Assembly: GCF_026041215.1 (NCBI RefSeq)
Contig: NZ_JAPEIQ010000030.1
Coordinates: 124,001 to 188,000, forward strand
Reading direction: 5' to 3'
Origin: Hoyosella sp. YIM 151337
GTDB taxonomy: Bacteria; Actinomycetota; Actinomycetes; Mycobacteriales; Mycobacteriaceae
Length of the DNA: 64,000 bases
The notes under the pieces: model-generated
What the model was told of the DNA's origin: nothing
What the model saw: the letters and a program-made list of their open reading frames with translations, nothing else
Database searches by the model: none
Translations under genes and position numbers: made by a program
Part shown: in pieces, positions 16,889 through 25,438 of the stretch
Layout of the letters: each line of letters begins with the position of its first letter
Position numbering within the stretch: position 1 is the stretch's first letter

Positions 16889-18562
16889 TCAGGTGACCTG
16901 AGTGCTGTCCCCCGGCGCGGGAGGGAGCAGCCGCATTTGTTCCGCAAGGTCAGCAACACTCGGGACCGCGGCCGCCGCACCGCTGGTCATCCATTCTCGG
17001 AGAACCCGCGTTGCCCATACATCGTCTTCGTTGTATCGGAGAATTCGTTCCCGTTGGCCGACGACTGCCTCGCCCTCGTATCCCACCGCGTCGCGGTACC
17101 AGATCATCGACGCTTCACCGCCCGCTTCGGGATCACGCCATGCGAAGCCGGCGTTGGGTGCAATCTTCTTTAGGCCGCGGCCCTGCGGGCAATGGAACTG
17201 GTTCGATACCGCCTCGAACATATCGATCCACTCGTCGGATTCGATGAAATGGGTGATTTCCGCGGTGGAAGGAACGTCATTCATGCCACGGAATCGGTGC
17301 GCAGAATCCAGGAGCCACCGGTTTTCCGCAGCCTTGGAATAGCAGTACGCCGCGAAAGTCAGGCCGCGCCGAGCGGCGGATAGTCTGATCTTGGTCAGCC
17401 AATCCCAGAATTCAGCGAAGTTGCGGCCCTCGTCATGCGTCGGCAGCGCCTCCCACGTGGCGAATGCCCGGTACACAGGCGGCCGTCCCGGCTCAGAGAG
17501 CAGCGTTCCCCACAGATATGCGCCGTGATCCTGGTAGCTCTCCATGTCTATGTCGACCTCGACGTCGGCGCGAGTCGCCGCAACGCGGTCAACCTTGCGG
17601 ACGAGTGTCACATCATGCAGCCAGGCTTGCGCGAAAATCTGCGCCTCCGGGAACCCGCCGCCGGGCCACTCTTCCGGCGGTTCCCCGGCCCAGCGCGCGA
17701 GCTGGTCGATGGTACTGACACCGGCGGTGCGCAGCGAATCCGCTTGCGCACCATTGACGACGAGCGAAACATCATGCTGGCGCGTCAATTCCGCGCTGCA
17801 TTGCGGCCACCATTCACACAGGCCGCACTCGCCGATTCGAGTGGGCGCAGTCTCGCTGGTTCCGTTGATGACGGCGATACGGTCGGTGACCCGAGCGTCG
17901 TACTCGGCGAGCAGGCTGTGGCCGAACGATGGAATTTCGCGCAACAGATCATGCACGACAATGCAGTCGGCGTCGTAGCCGATCGCGCCACCGATCGCAT
18001 CAGACGCTGCGAGACCGGCGTTTTGCAGTAGGCGGTAGATGTGGGCGAGGCGCAGCTGATCTCGGAGCTGGGGGCGGACTTTTCGCGCCGGGTCCACTTC
18101 GGGCGCGAACATGTCGAGCGGTGATGTGACAGCACCCTGGCCGGGATCCGTGACTTTGTGATTGACAACGATGATGGGAACGTAGCGTTCACTGTCGGGT
18201 TGACGCATCAGCAGTTCGGACTGGCCACGCTGGCCATCTGGGCCTAACGGCAGCGTCCCACCCCAGATCCATGACACGCCCGCTGCGCACGCACGCAGCG
18301 TGTCTTCCTCCCGGCTGCGCGCCGACTGGTCCATATCGATGCTTACCCAGCTTCCATGGTGCAGCGCGTGCATCGCCTCATGCACCGCTTTGCGGTGCAA
18401 AGCCGCTGCTTCCTGCCGTTGGCGCACCCCTGGTGGTACTGGCCGGCGGGGTTCAGCGGGCAGCCGTCCTCTGGCAGCCTCTGCATCGAGGTGCACTCGA
18501 TGACGGCAGCGCGTCAGAAGGTTCGCATCGAGCAAAATGCGGACACCAGAGTTCGGGTTCAC
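16889..18562 (-). CDS. TM0106-family RecB-like nuclease with RNase H-like domain
   Basis: 557 residues from the GTG at 18562; further upstream the frame enters DNA of the divergent gene. The N-terminal half is a RecB-type nuclease: Cys19 (TRCRHRVHLD), then SERYVPIIVVNHKV as the D/E-x-K-like active-site strand, then a Cys trio (CGLCEWWPQC) which with Cys19 could bind a 4Fe-4S cluster as in AddB. The C-terminal half is an RNase H-like 3'-5' exonuclease domain, with DIDMESYQDHGAYLWG as its first acidic motif and YNEDDVWATRVL as its last. Proteins of this architecture are predicted DNA-processing enzymes without a settled role. Minus-strand TAATAT at 18574-18579 is a likely -10. Confidence 0.82.
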   Translation of the reverse strand: MNPNSGVRILLDANLLTRCRHRVHLDAEAARGRLPAEPRRPVPPGVRQRQEAAALHRKAVHEAMHALHHGSWVSIDMDQSARSREEDTLRACAAGVSWIWGGTLPLGPDGQRGQSELLMRQPDSERYVPIIVVNHKVTDPGQGAVTSPLDMFAPEVDPARKVRPQLRDQLRLAHIYRLLQNAGLAASDAIGGAIGYDADCIVVHDLLREIPSFGHSLLAEYDARVTDRIAVINGTSETAPTRIGECGLCEWWPQCSAELTRQHDVSLVVNGAQADSLRTAGVSTIDQLARWAGEPPEEWPGGGFPEAQIFAQAWLHDVTLVRKVDRVAATRADVEVDIDMESYQDHGAYLWGTLLSEPGRPPVYRAFATWEALPTHDEGRNFAEFWDWLTKIRLSAARRGLTFAAYCYSKAAENRWLLDSAHRFRGMNDVPSTAEITHFIESDEWIDMFEAVSNQFHCPQGRGLKKIAPNAGFAWRDPEAGGEASMIWYRDAVGYEGEAVVGQRERILRYNEDDVWATRVLREWMTSGAAAAVPSVADLAEQMRLLPPAPGDSTQVT

Positions 18563-18573
18563 GATGACGAACC

Positions 18574-18579
18574 ATATTA
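18574..18579 (-). promoter_or_regulatory. Candidate -10 element of the nuclease promoter
   Basis: TAATAT on the minus strand, 11 bases before the GTG at 18562, in the 102-base gap shared with the divergent DUF6474 gene. The leader would be only a few bases long. Confidence 0.4.
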
Positions 18580-18664
18580 GCTGCCTTAGGGTAGTAGCGA
18601 ATACACGCGGTCGCCGCTGGATGCGATCGTCACGGATTCGGCCGCCACTAGGGAGGACACTCGG

Positions 18665-19339
18665 ATGGGTTTGTTCAGCAAGAAACCCAGTCGCGCTGCG
18701 CGCAAAGCAGAGGCGAAGGCCCTCAAAGCAAAAGCGAAGACTGAAGCGAAGCTTGCGGCGAAGAACGAGTCCAGGAAGTGGAATAAGGCGCTGAAGCAGG
18801 AACGCAAACTCGCGAAGCAGCAGGAGCGTGCGCAACGACGTTCCGAGAAGGTTCAGCTGCAACTCGCCGACAAGCAAGTCAAAGCTGCAGAGCAGCAAGC
18901 TCGGGCGGCAGCGGAAGGAAAAGTGACGGTGAGCAGGGCCAGGCGTTTCGTCGGGGTCACCCGGGTGCTGGCGCCAGTACTCGTCCCCGTTGTCTATCGG
19001 GGTGTGACAGCTGTCCGCGGGTATCTCGACGAACGCCGCGCGCGTGCTTTCGGTGTCCCCCTCGATGAACTGGGCAAGTTCACCGGCCATGGCGCGAAGC
19101 TCAGTGCCCGCATCGCGGGTGCCGAAGCCTCCACCCGCGAAGTGCTTGACCGCGAGCCCAAAAACGCTGAAGTGAAGCAGTTCTCAGACGCCATCTCCGG
19201 TCGGCTTGGTGAGCTGAACACCGCTGTGCGTGCTGCTGAACGAATGGCACCGCCGCGCCGGCGCGCCGCTCATCAGGCAATCTCAACCGAGCTTGACGGT
19301 ATCGAGGCAGACCTCCTCGCACGGCTAGGGGTGCGCTGA
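18665..19339 (+). CDS. DUF6474-type coiled-coil protein
   Basis: 224 residues from the ATG at 18665, after GGGAGGAC. The first 85 residues are almost only Lys, Ala, Glu, Gln and Arg (FSKKPSRAARKAEAKALKAK at the start), a very basic coiled coil. A weakly hydrophobic stretch (about 95-115, RVLAPVLVPVVYRGV) may touch the membrane, then a helical domain (120-224) follows. This fits the actinobacterial DUF6474 family, function unknown. It is divergent from the nuclease, DUF6412 and YidC genes over about 100 bases. The basic arm could bind nucleic acid or acidic lipid. Confidence 0.75.
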   Translation: MGLFSKKPSRAARKAEAKALKAKAKTEAKLAAKNESRKWNKALKQERKLAKQQERAQRRSEKVQLQLADKQVKAAEQQARAAAEGKVTVSRARRFVGVTRVLAPVLVPVVYRGVTAVRGYLDERRARAFGVPLDELGKFTGHGAKLSARIAGAEASTREVLDREPKNAEVKQFSDAISGRLGELNTAVRAAERMAPPRRRAAHQAISTELDGIEADLLARLGVR

Positions 19340-19382
19340 CAGCGATTGGCGTACGCGCCCGCCTGGCTGCGATGATCTCCGC

Positions 19383-19892
19383 ATGACGAGCGTCCGGTCG
19401 GCATTGGCCGCGCTTGTGTGCGCGGGGGTCACCGTCGCTGCACACGGCGCGGCCGGCGGCGTGCTCACCGTTGCCGGACTCGTTGTGCTGCTTCTCATCG
19501 CGGCGATCGCGGGCCATCATGCGGTCGCCGCGATTCGTGCGGGCTGCTGGTCACTGCTGAGTCTGGTGCTGCTGGCTGGGCAGTTCGCTGGTCATGCCGC
19601 GTTGCACCTGGTCAGCCACCACCACGAGGCTGGTGCCGGACCGCAACTCTTGTCGCCGGCGATGCTAGCCGCTCACGTCATCGCAACTCTCGCGTGTGCC
19701 GGGCTCATGATGTGGGCCGATCACCTGGCAGGCGTTGCCTCCGCGACGATGCGCATCCTCATCGCGGTGCTCATTGGCGCCCCTGCCGTGCCGCGCACAT
19801 CACTGGTGCCGCACTGGGTTCAGCCATCTGGCTGCGCGCTAATATTCCTCCGGTCATCTGTTTCACTGCGGGGCCCGCCGCTGTCGGCCTGA
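19383..19892 (+). CDS. Membrane protein at the head of the copper gene group
   Basis: 169 residues. Four hydrophobic segments (about 5-45 as two, 53-75, 95-115) make it an integral membrane protein; a His-rich loop (LHLVSHHHEAGAG, about residues 78-90) could bind a metal. The last 35 residues look less protein-like, so the true end may be altered by a frameshift. It is followed after 40 bases by copC and then copD on the same strand, so a role in copper handling is likely but inferred from position. No family was recognised. Confidence 0.65.
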   Translation: MTSVRSALAALVCAGVTVAAHGAAGGVLTVAGLVVLLLIAAIAGHHAVAAIRAGCWSLLSLVLLAGQFAGHAALHLVSHHHEAGAGPQLLSPAMLAAHVIATLACAGLMMWADHLAGVASATMRILIAVLIGAPAVPRTSLVPHWVQPSGCALIFLRSSVSLRGPPLSA

Positions 19893-19932
19893 CGCGCAGC
19901 CCGGTCCATTCCCGACTTCCCAGTGAGAACAC

Positions 19933-20499
19933 ATGATCAAACGTGTCTTTGCCCCATCCACCATGCTGCGAATAGCGGCCCTCAGCCTCATTGCCACCGT
20001 CGCCCTCGCGGCACCAGCGGGTGCCCATTCCGTGCTGATTGGCAGCGACCCCGAAGCAGACACGGCCGTCGCGAGCCTGCCCGACCGTGTATCACTTCAG
20101 TTCAACGAACCCCTGCAGGAGTCCTTTGCCGCCGTCACTCTCACTGATTCTGAGGGAAATCGGTGGTCCGGCGAGGACGTCGAGGTACGCGGTGACACTG
20201 TCAGTGTCGGCGTTGCGGGTGCTGGCCCTGCCGGCACTTACACCATCGCGTACCGCGTCATCTCTGCGGACAGCCACCCAGTTAGCGGAACGGTCGAATT
20301 CGTCGTGACCGAGGCTGGTGACGGCACTTCTCTGCCACCGGAGCCAGGCACTACACCCGATGCCGGCAGTGAGATGGCAGAACCAGCCGCCGCCGACGAC
20401 GACTCACCACTGCCCGTATGGCCGTTCATCATCGGCGCGGTCGTTGTTCTCGCCGGTGGCGTCGCTGTGATATTGCGGTCCTCCCGGTCTGACCGATAA
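19933..20499 (+). CDS. copC: CopC-domain copper-binding protein
   Basis: 188 residues: a Sec signal peptide with cleavage expected after APAGA, leaving mature His1 (HSVLIGSDP), which is the amino-terminal Cu(II) ligand of CopC proteins. The beta-sandwich ends with the conserved RVISADSHPVSGTVEF, holding the second His ligand. A Pro/Glu/Asp-rich linker and a C-terminal span (WPFIIGAVVVLAGGVAVIL) tether it to the outer face of the membrane. Together with the CopD gene 17 bases downstream it would take up or sort copper. Confidence 0.92.
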   Translation: MIKRVFAPSTMLRIAALSLIATVALAAPAGAHSVLIGSDPEADTAVASLPDRVSLQFNEPLQESFAAVTLTDSEGNRWSGEDVEVRGDTVSVGVAGAGPAGTYTIAYRVISADSHPVSGTVEFVVTEAGDGTSLPPEPGTTPDAGSEMAEPAAADDDSPLPVWPFIIGAVVVLAGGVAVILRSSRSDR

Positions 20500-20516
20500 C
20501 GAAAGCTGGCGTACCC

Positions 20517-21491
20517 GTGGCAGCGACGGCGGCGAACACTGGCAGGGATACCCGGCACCTATTGTGGTTCGCGATCCCCCTCGCGATCGGCGGCAGCCTC
20601 GCCGCCGCGCTGATCACCGGGCACGATGCGATGACGGCAAGTGCGGCACGTACGCTCGCTGTGATTGGCGGTGTCGTGACGGTGGGGTTGTGTGCACTGC
20701 CGTGGCTGCTTCGCGGTGAGCACATCCAGCGCCAGCGAGCCGCTCAGCGCGAAATTCGCCGCTGGCGGATGATCGCCGTCAGCAGCGCGGGATGGTGCGG
20801 CGCCACTCTCGCATTCGCAGCAGCAGACGCGGCGGAACTGGCCGGGGTGAGTGTCGCGCAGTTGGATATCGGCGATTTTCAAACGTATGTGACGCACGTC
20901 GTCGCCGGCCGGATCGTGGTGCTCGTCCTGGTGTGCACGGCTCTGCTCACGCTGGTCGGCGCTGTTCTCAGCCACGGCCGGATACCGGATCCGGCGCAGT
21001 GGACGATGCCTGCTGCCGCGATCGCACTGCTCGGGCTTGTAGCGATGCCACTGGCTGGTCACGCTTCGCATGAGGCGCTCACAGCCCTGCTCATCACAGG
21101 TCACACGGCTGCGGCCGGACTGTGGTGCGGCCTGCTGTGCGGGCAGGCTTTGCTGCTGCGGTCGAGGACGGAATGGTCAGTCTCGCTGCCCGCGTTCTCG
21201 CGCTGGGCGTTAGTGTTCGTCGCGACGGTGGGCGTCAGCGGGATCGCCTCCACCCTGCTTCTCAGCACACCGGCGGAGCTTGTGACGAGCGGGTACGGCC
21301 GGATCATCCTCGCCAAAGCAGGCCTGCTGGCAGTTTTGCTCAGCCTAGGCTACTTGTGGCGGCGAGTATGGGTGGCTGACGCTCGGCGGCACCGCGGTGA
21401 CACTGCCGTGTCGGTGCGGCGCGCGGCTATCGAGGTCGCAATGATGGCCGTAGCGTTCGGGCTGGCCGCGACGCTCGCCTCGTCAGCCTGA
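20517..21491 (+). CDS. copD: CopD-family copper import membrane protein
   Basis: 324 residues from the GTG at 20517 with eight or so hydrophobic segments, matching the CopD family. Family hallmarks include AGHASHEALTALLITGHTAAAGLWCGLLCGQ split over two helices, where His residues are candidate copper ligands, and a C-terminal span ending ATLASSA. It would move copper across the membrane in partnership with CopC. There is only a weak ribosome-binding site, and coupling to copC (17-bp gap) is likely. The last nine bases overlap the convergent SRPBCC gene. Confidence 0.9.
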   Translation: MAATAANTGRDTRHLLWFAIPLAIGGSLAAALITGHDAMTASAARTLAVIGGVVTVGLCALPWLLRGEHIQRQRAAQREIRRWRMIAVSSAGWCGATLAFAAADAAELAGVSVAQLDIGDFQTYVTHVVAGRIVVLVLVCTALLTLVGAVLSHGRIPDPAQWTMPAAAIALLGLVAMPLAGHASHEALTALLITGHTAAAGLWCGLLCGQALLLRSRTEWSVSLPAFSRWALVFVATVGVSGIASTLLLSTPAELVTSGYGRIILAKAGLLAVLLSLGYLWRRVWVADARRHRGDTAVSVRRAAIEVAMMAVAFGLAATLASSA

Positions 21492-21995
21492 GCCGGACTG
21501 CCGCGGCGGCGCATCAGTTTCGAGCGCGGCTTTGACGGCGTCCAGCGTCGCTTGCATACCCGACACCATGAGTCTGTCGCGGTCTTTGCCGATAAGGCCA
21601 GAGCCGGAGAACACCCGAACCAGCCAGGCTGGGCGCTTCGTGATTTCCCGCGTTTCGGTGACGATGCACGCGGGCCGGCCGTCTTCCGTCTGCTCCGCAA
21701 CGATCCGGTAGGTCCACCGGGCACGGGATTCCAGCACATCAAAAGCGAACACCGACGGGCGCGACGCCTCGATGACGCGTGCATGAGTGAGCCACGGCAC
21801 CAGCCCGTGCCGGTTGAGGCCCTGGAACCAGGATCCGGTGGCACGCGGCACACCCTTGATCCACCAGCCACCCCGGTTCTCCGGGCTGTAACGGCCCATA
21901 CGGGGGAGGTCGCTCACGGCGTCCCACACAGCTTCTGTGGCTGCTTCGATCCGGATCGATACGACATCCGGTGCGTCACCCGGTTGTTTCGGCAT
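21483..21995 (-). CDS. SRPBCC (START/polyketide cyclase-like) protein
   Basis: 170 residues from the ATG at 21995, chosen because TACAGT lies six bases before it; an ATG at 22022 is in frame but has no supporting signal. The SRPBCC pattern is visible: IRIEAATEAVWDAVSDLPRMGRYSPEN at the start (here only as the family's typical helix-grip entry), WWIKGVPRATGSWFQG in the middle, and a long C-terminal helix (DRDRLMVSGMQATLDAVKAA). Such proteins bind hydrophobic ligands in a deep cavity; the ligand is unknown. Convergent with copD and overlapping it by nine bases. Confidence 0.85.
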   Translation of the reverse strand: MPKQPGDAPDVVSIRIEAATEAVWDAVSDLPRMGRYSPENRGGWWIKGVPRATGSWFQGLNRHGLVPWLTHARVIEASRPSVFAFDVLESRARWTYRIVAEQTEDGRPACIVTETREITKRPAWLVRVFSGSGLIGKDRDRLMVSGMQATLDAVKAALETDAPPRQSGSG

Positions 21996-22001
21996 GGAGT
22001 C

Positions 22002-22007
22002 ACTGTA
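22002..22007 (-). promoter_or_regulatory. Candidate -10 element for a leaderless SRPBCC transcript
   Basis: TACAGT on the minus strand, six bases before the ATG at 21995; no ribosome-binding site is visible. Confidence 0.45.
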
Positions 22008-22169
22008 GTCGCCAGGTCTCATTAGGATTACGTTTGCATCTCAGTGGGTACCCGCCGCCTGTGGCCGTGCGGCCGACGCACGAGCAGCAACACGGGTAAG
22101 GTCGGGTTGCAGCCAGTCAGACGGCGAGGTGCCCGGACGGGCATCCCAATTGGCGCGAAGGAGCGGTTA

Positions 22170-22595
22170 ATGGCAGACCTCGAGAACACTGCGGACAAGG
22201 TGAAAGGTACAGCGAAGGAAGCTGCTGGAGCTGTCACCGACGACGCTTCGCTCGAAGCTGAGGGTCAGGGTGACCAAGCGGCGGCGAACGCGAAGGACGC
22301 GGCAGCCAACGCTGCGGAGTCCGCAAAATCCGCAGCCTCGGATGCGGCGGACACTGTGACAGACAAGGCTGCCGCGGTGAAGGAGAAGACTGCTGAAGCG
22401 GTGAACTCAGGACGTTCGGCTGCCGCCGAGGCGCGCGCCACGGTTGAGGACCGCGTGGCGGAGCTACGGCAAGCGACGTTCGATTCCCTCTCGGATCTCG
22501 ATGAGAGCGATGGCCGCAAGGCAGGCACTGCCGTCGCCGCGGTGATCGCTGCGATTGTGTTGTTCTTCATTGTTCGCGCAATCCGCAACCGCTGA
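22170..22595 (+). CDS. CsbD-like stress protein with C-terminal membrane segment
   Basis: 141 residues from the ATG at 22170, six bases after AAGGAG; the upstream extension of the frame is not used. The N-terminus (ENTADKVKGTAKEAAGAVTD) is the CsbD-like motif found in general-stress proteins, followed by Ala/Lys/Glu-rich amphipathic repeats (about 30-110) and a single C-terminal span (VAAVIAAIVLFFIVRAI). The repeats resemble LEA-like stress proteins, so a protective role at the membrane is plausible. A strong terminator follows, shared with the convergent aldehyde dehydrogenase. Confidence 0.85.
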   Translation: MADLENTADKVKGTAKEAAGAVTDDASLEAEGQGDQAAANAKDAAANAAESAKSAASDAADTVTDKAAAVKEKTAEAVNSGRSAAAEARATVEDRVAELRQATFDSLSDLDESDGRKAGTAVAAVIAAIVLFFIVRAIRNR

Positions 22596-22620
22596 TCCGG
22601 CACGCATCTGAAGGCGAAAC

Positions 22621-22661
22621 GGGCCGGCCCGCGGCGACGCTAAGTCCCCGCGGGCCGGCCC
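22621..22661. terminator. Bidirectional hairpin, 14-bp GC stem
   Basis: Arms GGGCCGGCCCGCGG (22621-22634) and its exact complement (22648-22661) between the CsbD-like gene (+) and the aldehyde dehydrogenase (-). Confidence 0.8.
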
Positions 22662-22680
22662 GGCTGTTAGCGGGTGCCGA

Positions 22681-24234
22681 TCACCGGCCGGGCAGATACT
22701 TCATTGCCCGCACCGCCCACGGCAGTGCTGCGGAGAAATACTTCTGGTCCAGCCAGCTTGGACCTCCCAGGTCAAGCAGTCGTTGCGTCGCTACCGTCTG
22801 CACTTCCGTGAACTTGGTGAGGCCTTCTGCACCGTGCCGCCGCCCAACACCTGACACTCCCATGCCACCCATCGGCGCACCGTAACTCGCCCATGCGGGA
22901 CCGTAGCCTTCGTTGACGTTAGCCGTACCAGAATTGATACGTTCTGCGATGGCTTCACCGTCCGCCTCATTGGCGGCCCAGACACTGGCGTTCAATCCGT
23001 ATTCGGTGTCGTTGGCCTGTGCGATCGCTTCGTCCACGTCCTTGACGGGGTAAATGGACACCACGGGACCGAACGTTTCGGTGCGATACACCATCATGTC
23101 GGGGGTGATATCCGTCAGTAGAGTGGGCTCGAAGAACAGGGGACCGACGTCTGGCCGCGCATTGCCGCCCGCCACGACGGTGGCGCCTTTCTCGACTGCG
23201 TCGTCGACGAACTTCTTGACCGTGTCGAGGTGTGATTGCGAAATGATGCTGCCCATCTCACCGCCCAGGTCATAGTCGGCGGAAAGCACCATATTGCGGA
23301 CGCGGTCACCGAAAAGCGTGATGAACTCGTCGGCAACATCCTCTTCCACGTAGATACGTTCGATCGAAATGCACAACTGCCCGGAGTTGGAGTAACACGC
23401 ACGCACTGCGGCGTCCGCAACGTGGTTGAGGTCGGCACCCTTGGTGATGATCATGGGGTTCTTGCCGCCCAGTTCGGCGGAGAAACCGATCAGCCGGCGG
23501 CCGCATGCCTCAGCCAGCGTCCGGCCCGTCTCCGTCGAGCCCGTGAACATGACGTAGTCACAGGTGTTCACCAGTTCTGTCCCGACGACCGACCCGGGCC
23601 CTGGAACCACAGCGAACAAATCGCGCGGAAGACCTGCCTCGTACAAGAGTTCGGCCACACCAAGCGCACAGAAGGGGGTCTGGCTGTCTGGTTTGACGAC
23701 CACCGCATTGCCTGCGAGCAAGGCCGGGATCGCGTCTGACACTGCGAGTGTCATCGGATAGTTCCACGGCGCGATGACACCGACGACGCCCTTTGGCCGG
23801 TAGTTGACGGTCGTCTTCGTCAGTACCGGGAAGAGGCCCTGGACTGTCTTCTTCTCCAGCGTCTTCGCCGCGGTCCGCGCATAATAGCGCGACGTCATCG
23901 CAATGTCGATGACCTCTTCGAGTGCGGAGGTTCGCGCCTTCCCAGTCTCGGCCTGAGCCAGATCGAGCAGCGATTCCCGGCGGGCCAGGATGAGGTCGTG
24001 ATATTTGTTAAAGATCTTCGCGCGCTCCGCGACGCGAACCTTCGCCCATTCCTTCTGCGCGACTCGCGCACGCTCCACAGCGGCCGTGGCATCCTCCGCT
24101 GTGGCGATGGGGACGTTCGCGAGTTCCTTACCGGTGAATACTTCGTACACGGTTCGGGACGAGCGCGCCGCCGGATCGGTGATCGCGGCGAGGTCAGCCA
24201 GACGCGCAAACGTCTCGGCAGACGGTGCAGCCAT
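22681..24234 (-). CDS. gabD2: Succinate-semialdehyde dehydrogenase-type aldehyde dehydrogenase
   Basis: 517 residues from the ATG at 24234, right after GGAGAAGAC. It is an ALDH with the catalytic Glu in FSAELGGKNP and the catalytic Cys in NSGQLCISIERIY. Cofactor contacts are in APWNYP and VKPDSQTPF, and the FTGSTETGR loop is conserved. The overall sequence is closest to mycobacterial GabD2, an NADP-linked succinic semialdehyde dehydrogenase, though related ALDHs accept other aldehydes, so the substrate is a family-based inference. It lies 95 bases downstream of the tartrate/malate-type dehydrogenase on the same strand and may be part of that unit. Confidence 0.88.
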   Translation of the reverse strand: MAAPSAETFARLADLAAITDPAARSSRTVYEVFTGKELANVPIATAEDATAAVERARVAQKEWAKVRVAERAKIFNKYHDLILARRESLLDLAQAETGKARTSALEEVIDIAMTSRYYARTAAKTLEKKTVQGLFPVLTKTTVNYRPKGVVGVIAPWNYPMTLAVSDAIPALLAGNAVVVKPDSQTPFCALGVAELLYEAGLPRDLFAVVPGPGSVVGTELVNTCDYVMFTGSTETGRTLAEACGRRLIGFSAELGGKNPMIITKGADLNHVADAAVRACYSNSGQLCISIERIYVEEDVADEFITLFGDRVRNMVLSADYDLGGEMGSIISQSHLDTVKKFVDDAVEKGATVVAGGNARPDVGPLFFEPTLLTDITPDMMVYRTETFGPVVSIYPVKDVDEAIAQANDTEYGLNASVWAANEADGEAIAERINSGTANVNEGYGPAWASYGAPMGGMGVSGVGRRHGAEGLTKFTEVQTVATQRLLDLGGPSWLDQKYFSAALPWAVRAMKYLPGR

Positions 24235-24329
24235 GTCTTCTCCTTGCTGGGAGAGTGGTCGGAAATCGCCTTCAGGTTACTCGCATGCCCGAAAAGTGTG
24301 TCCCGTCCCATGCCGATGCGCCCGTCACG

Positions 24330-25409
24330 CTACGAAGTGGACGTCATCACCGCGGCGGCAACCGCTTTCCCGACACTCTCGGTGCTGGCGCTTCCCCCCA
24401 TGTCGGGAGTGCGTTCAGCACCCGCGAGCGTGGATTCGATGGCGTTGAGCACCGCGGCCGCGGCGCCGGCTTCACCGAGATGCTCGAGCATCATGCTGGC
24501 ACTCCAGATCTGACCCACTGGATTGGCGATTCCTTGTCCCGCGATGTCCGGTGCCGAGCCGTGTACCGGCTCGAACAAGCTGGGGAATCGGCGTTCCGGG
24601 TTGATGTTGGCACTGGGCGCGATCCCAATCGTCCCCGTGCAGGCAGGGCCGAGATCGGAAAGGATGTCTCCGAAAAGGTTGCTCGCCACCACCACGTCGA
24701 ACCAGTCGGGATGCATAACGAAATTCGCGGCGAGAATATCGATGTGGTACTTATCGACGGTTACCTGCGGGTATGACGCGGACATCGCTTCCACACGCTC
24801 ATCCCAGTAAGGCATCGTAATGGAGATTCCGTTGCTTTTCGTCGCGGATGTCAACCGCTTACGGGGCCGGCGCTGTGCGAGTTCGAACGCATACTTCAGA
24901 ATCCGGTCTACCCCCGTCCGTGTCATTACGGTTTCCTGAATCACGGTTTCACGATCCGTGCCCTCGAAAATCTTGCCGCCAATGCTGGAGTATTCGCCTT
25001 CTGTGTTCTCCCGCACGACCAGGAAGTCGACGTCACCAGGCTTGCGGCCATTCAGGGGGCTGGGCACGCCGGGAAGCAGCTTGACTGGCCGGAGGCTGAC
25101 GTACTGGTCGAAGTGACGACGGAATTGCAGGAGGCTGCCCCACAGCGAGACGTGGTCAGGGACGATTTCTGGCCACCCGACTGCACCGAAGAACAACGCA
25201 TCGTGGGTGACCAGCTGGTTGAACCAGTTTTGTGGCAGCATCGTGCCATGGCGCATGTAGTAGTCCGCGCTGGCGAAGTCGAAGAATTCCCAATCAACGC
25301 GGAAGCCAAACCGTTCAGCTGCCGCGTCAACCACCCGGATCCCCTCCGGTACCACCTCGGTGCCGATCCCGTCTCCTGGAATGACGGCGATGCGGTATCT
25401 GTGTGCCAT
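24330..25409 (-). CDS. Tartrate/D-malate-type NAD-dependent beta-decarboxylating dehydrogenase
   Basis: 359 residues from the ATG at 25409. It belongs to the isopropylmalate/isocitrate dehydrogenase superfamily: IPGDGIGTEVVPEG at the start, the substrate Arg region (YVSLRPVKLLPGV), VRENTEGEYSSIGG, the catalytic Lys region in SATKSNGI, acidic metal ligands in ASNLFGDILSDL, and HGSAPDIAGQGIANP near the cofactor site. The sequence around FGAVGWPEIVPDHVSLWG is that of tartrate dehydrogenase/D-malate dehydrogenase rather than LeuB. Likely reaction: oxidation and decarboxylation of D-malate or tartrate. It follows the 2-hydroxyacid dehydrogenase by 29 bases; both face the GntR regulator. Confidence 0.88.
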   Translation of the reverse strand: MAHRYRIAVIPGDGIGTEVVPEGIRVVDAAAERFGFRVDWEFFDFASADYYMRHGTMLPQNWFNQLVTHDALFFGAVGWPEIVPDHVSLWGSLLQFRRHFDQYVSLRPVKLLPGVPSPLNGRKPGDVDFLVVRENTEGEYSSIGGKIFEGTDRETVIQETVMTRTGVDRILKYAFELAQRRPRKRLTSATKSNGISITMPYWDERVEAMSASYPQVTVDKYHIDILAANFVMHPDWFDVVVASNLFGDILSDLGPACTGTIGIAPSANINPERRFPSLFEPVHGSAPDIAGQGIANPVGQIWSASMMLEHLGEAGAAAAVLNAIESTLAGAERTPDMGGSASTESVGKAVAAAVMTSTS

Positions 25410-25438
25410 GTGGCTGTTCCTCTGTTGTGTGGGCGGTT

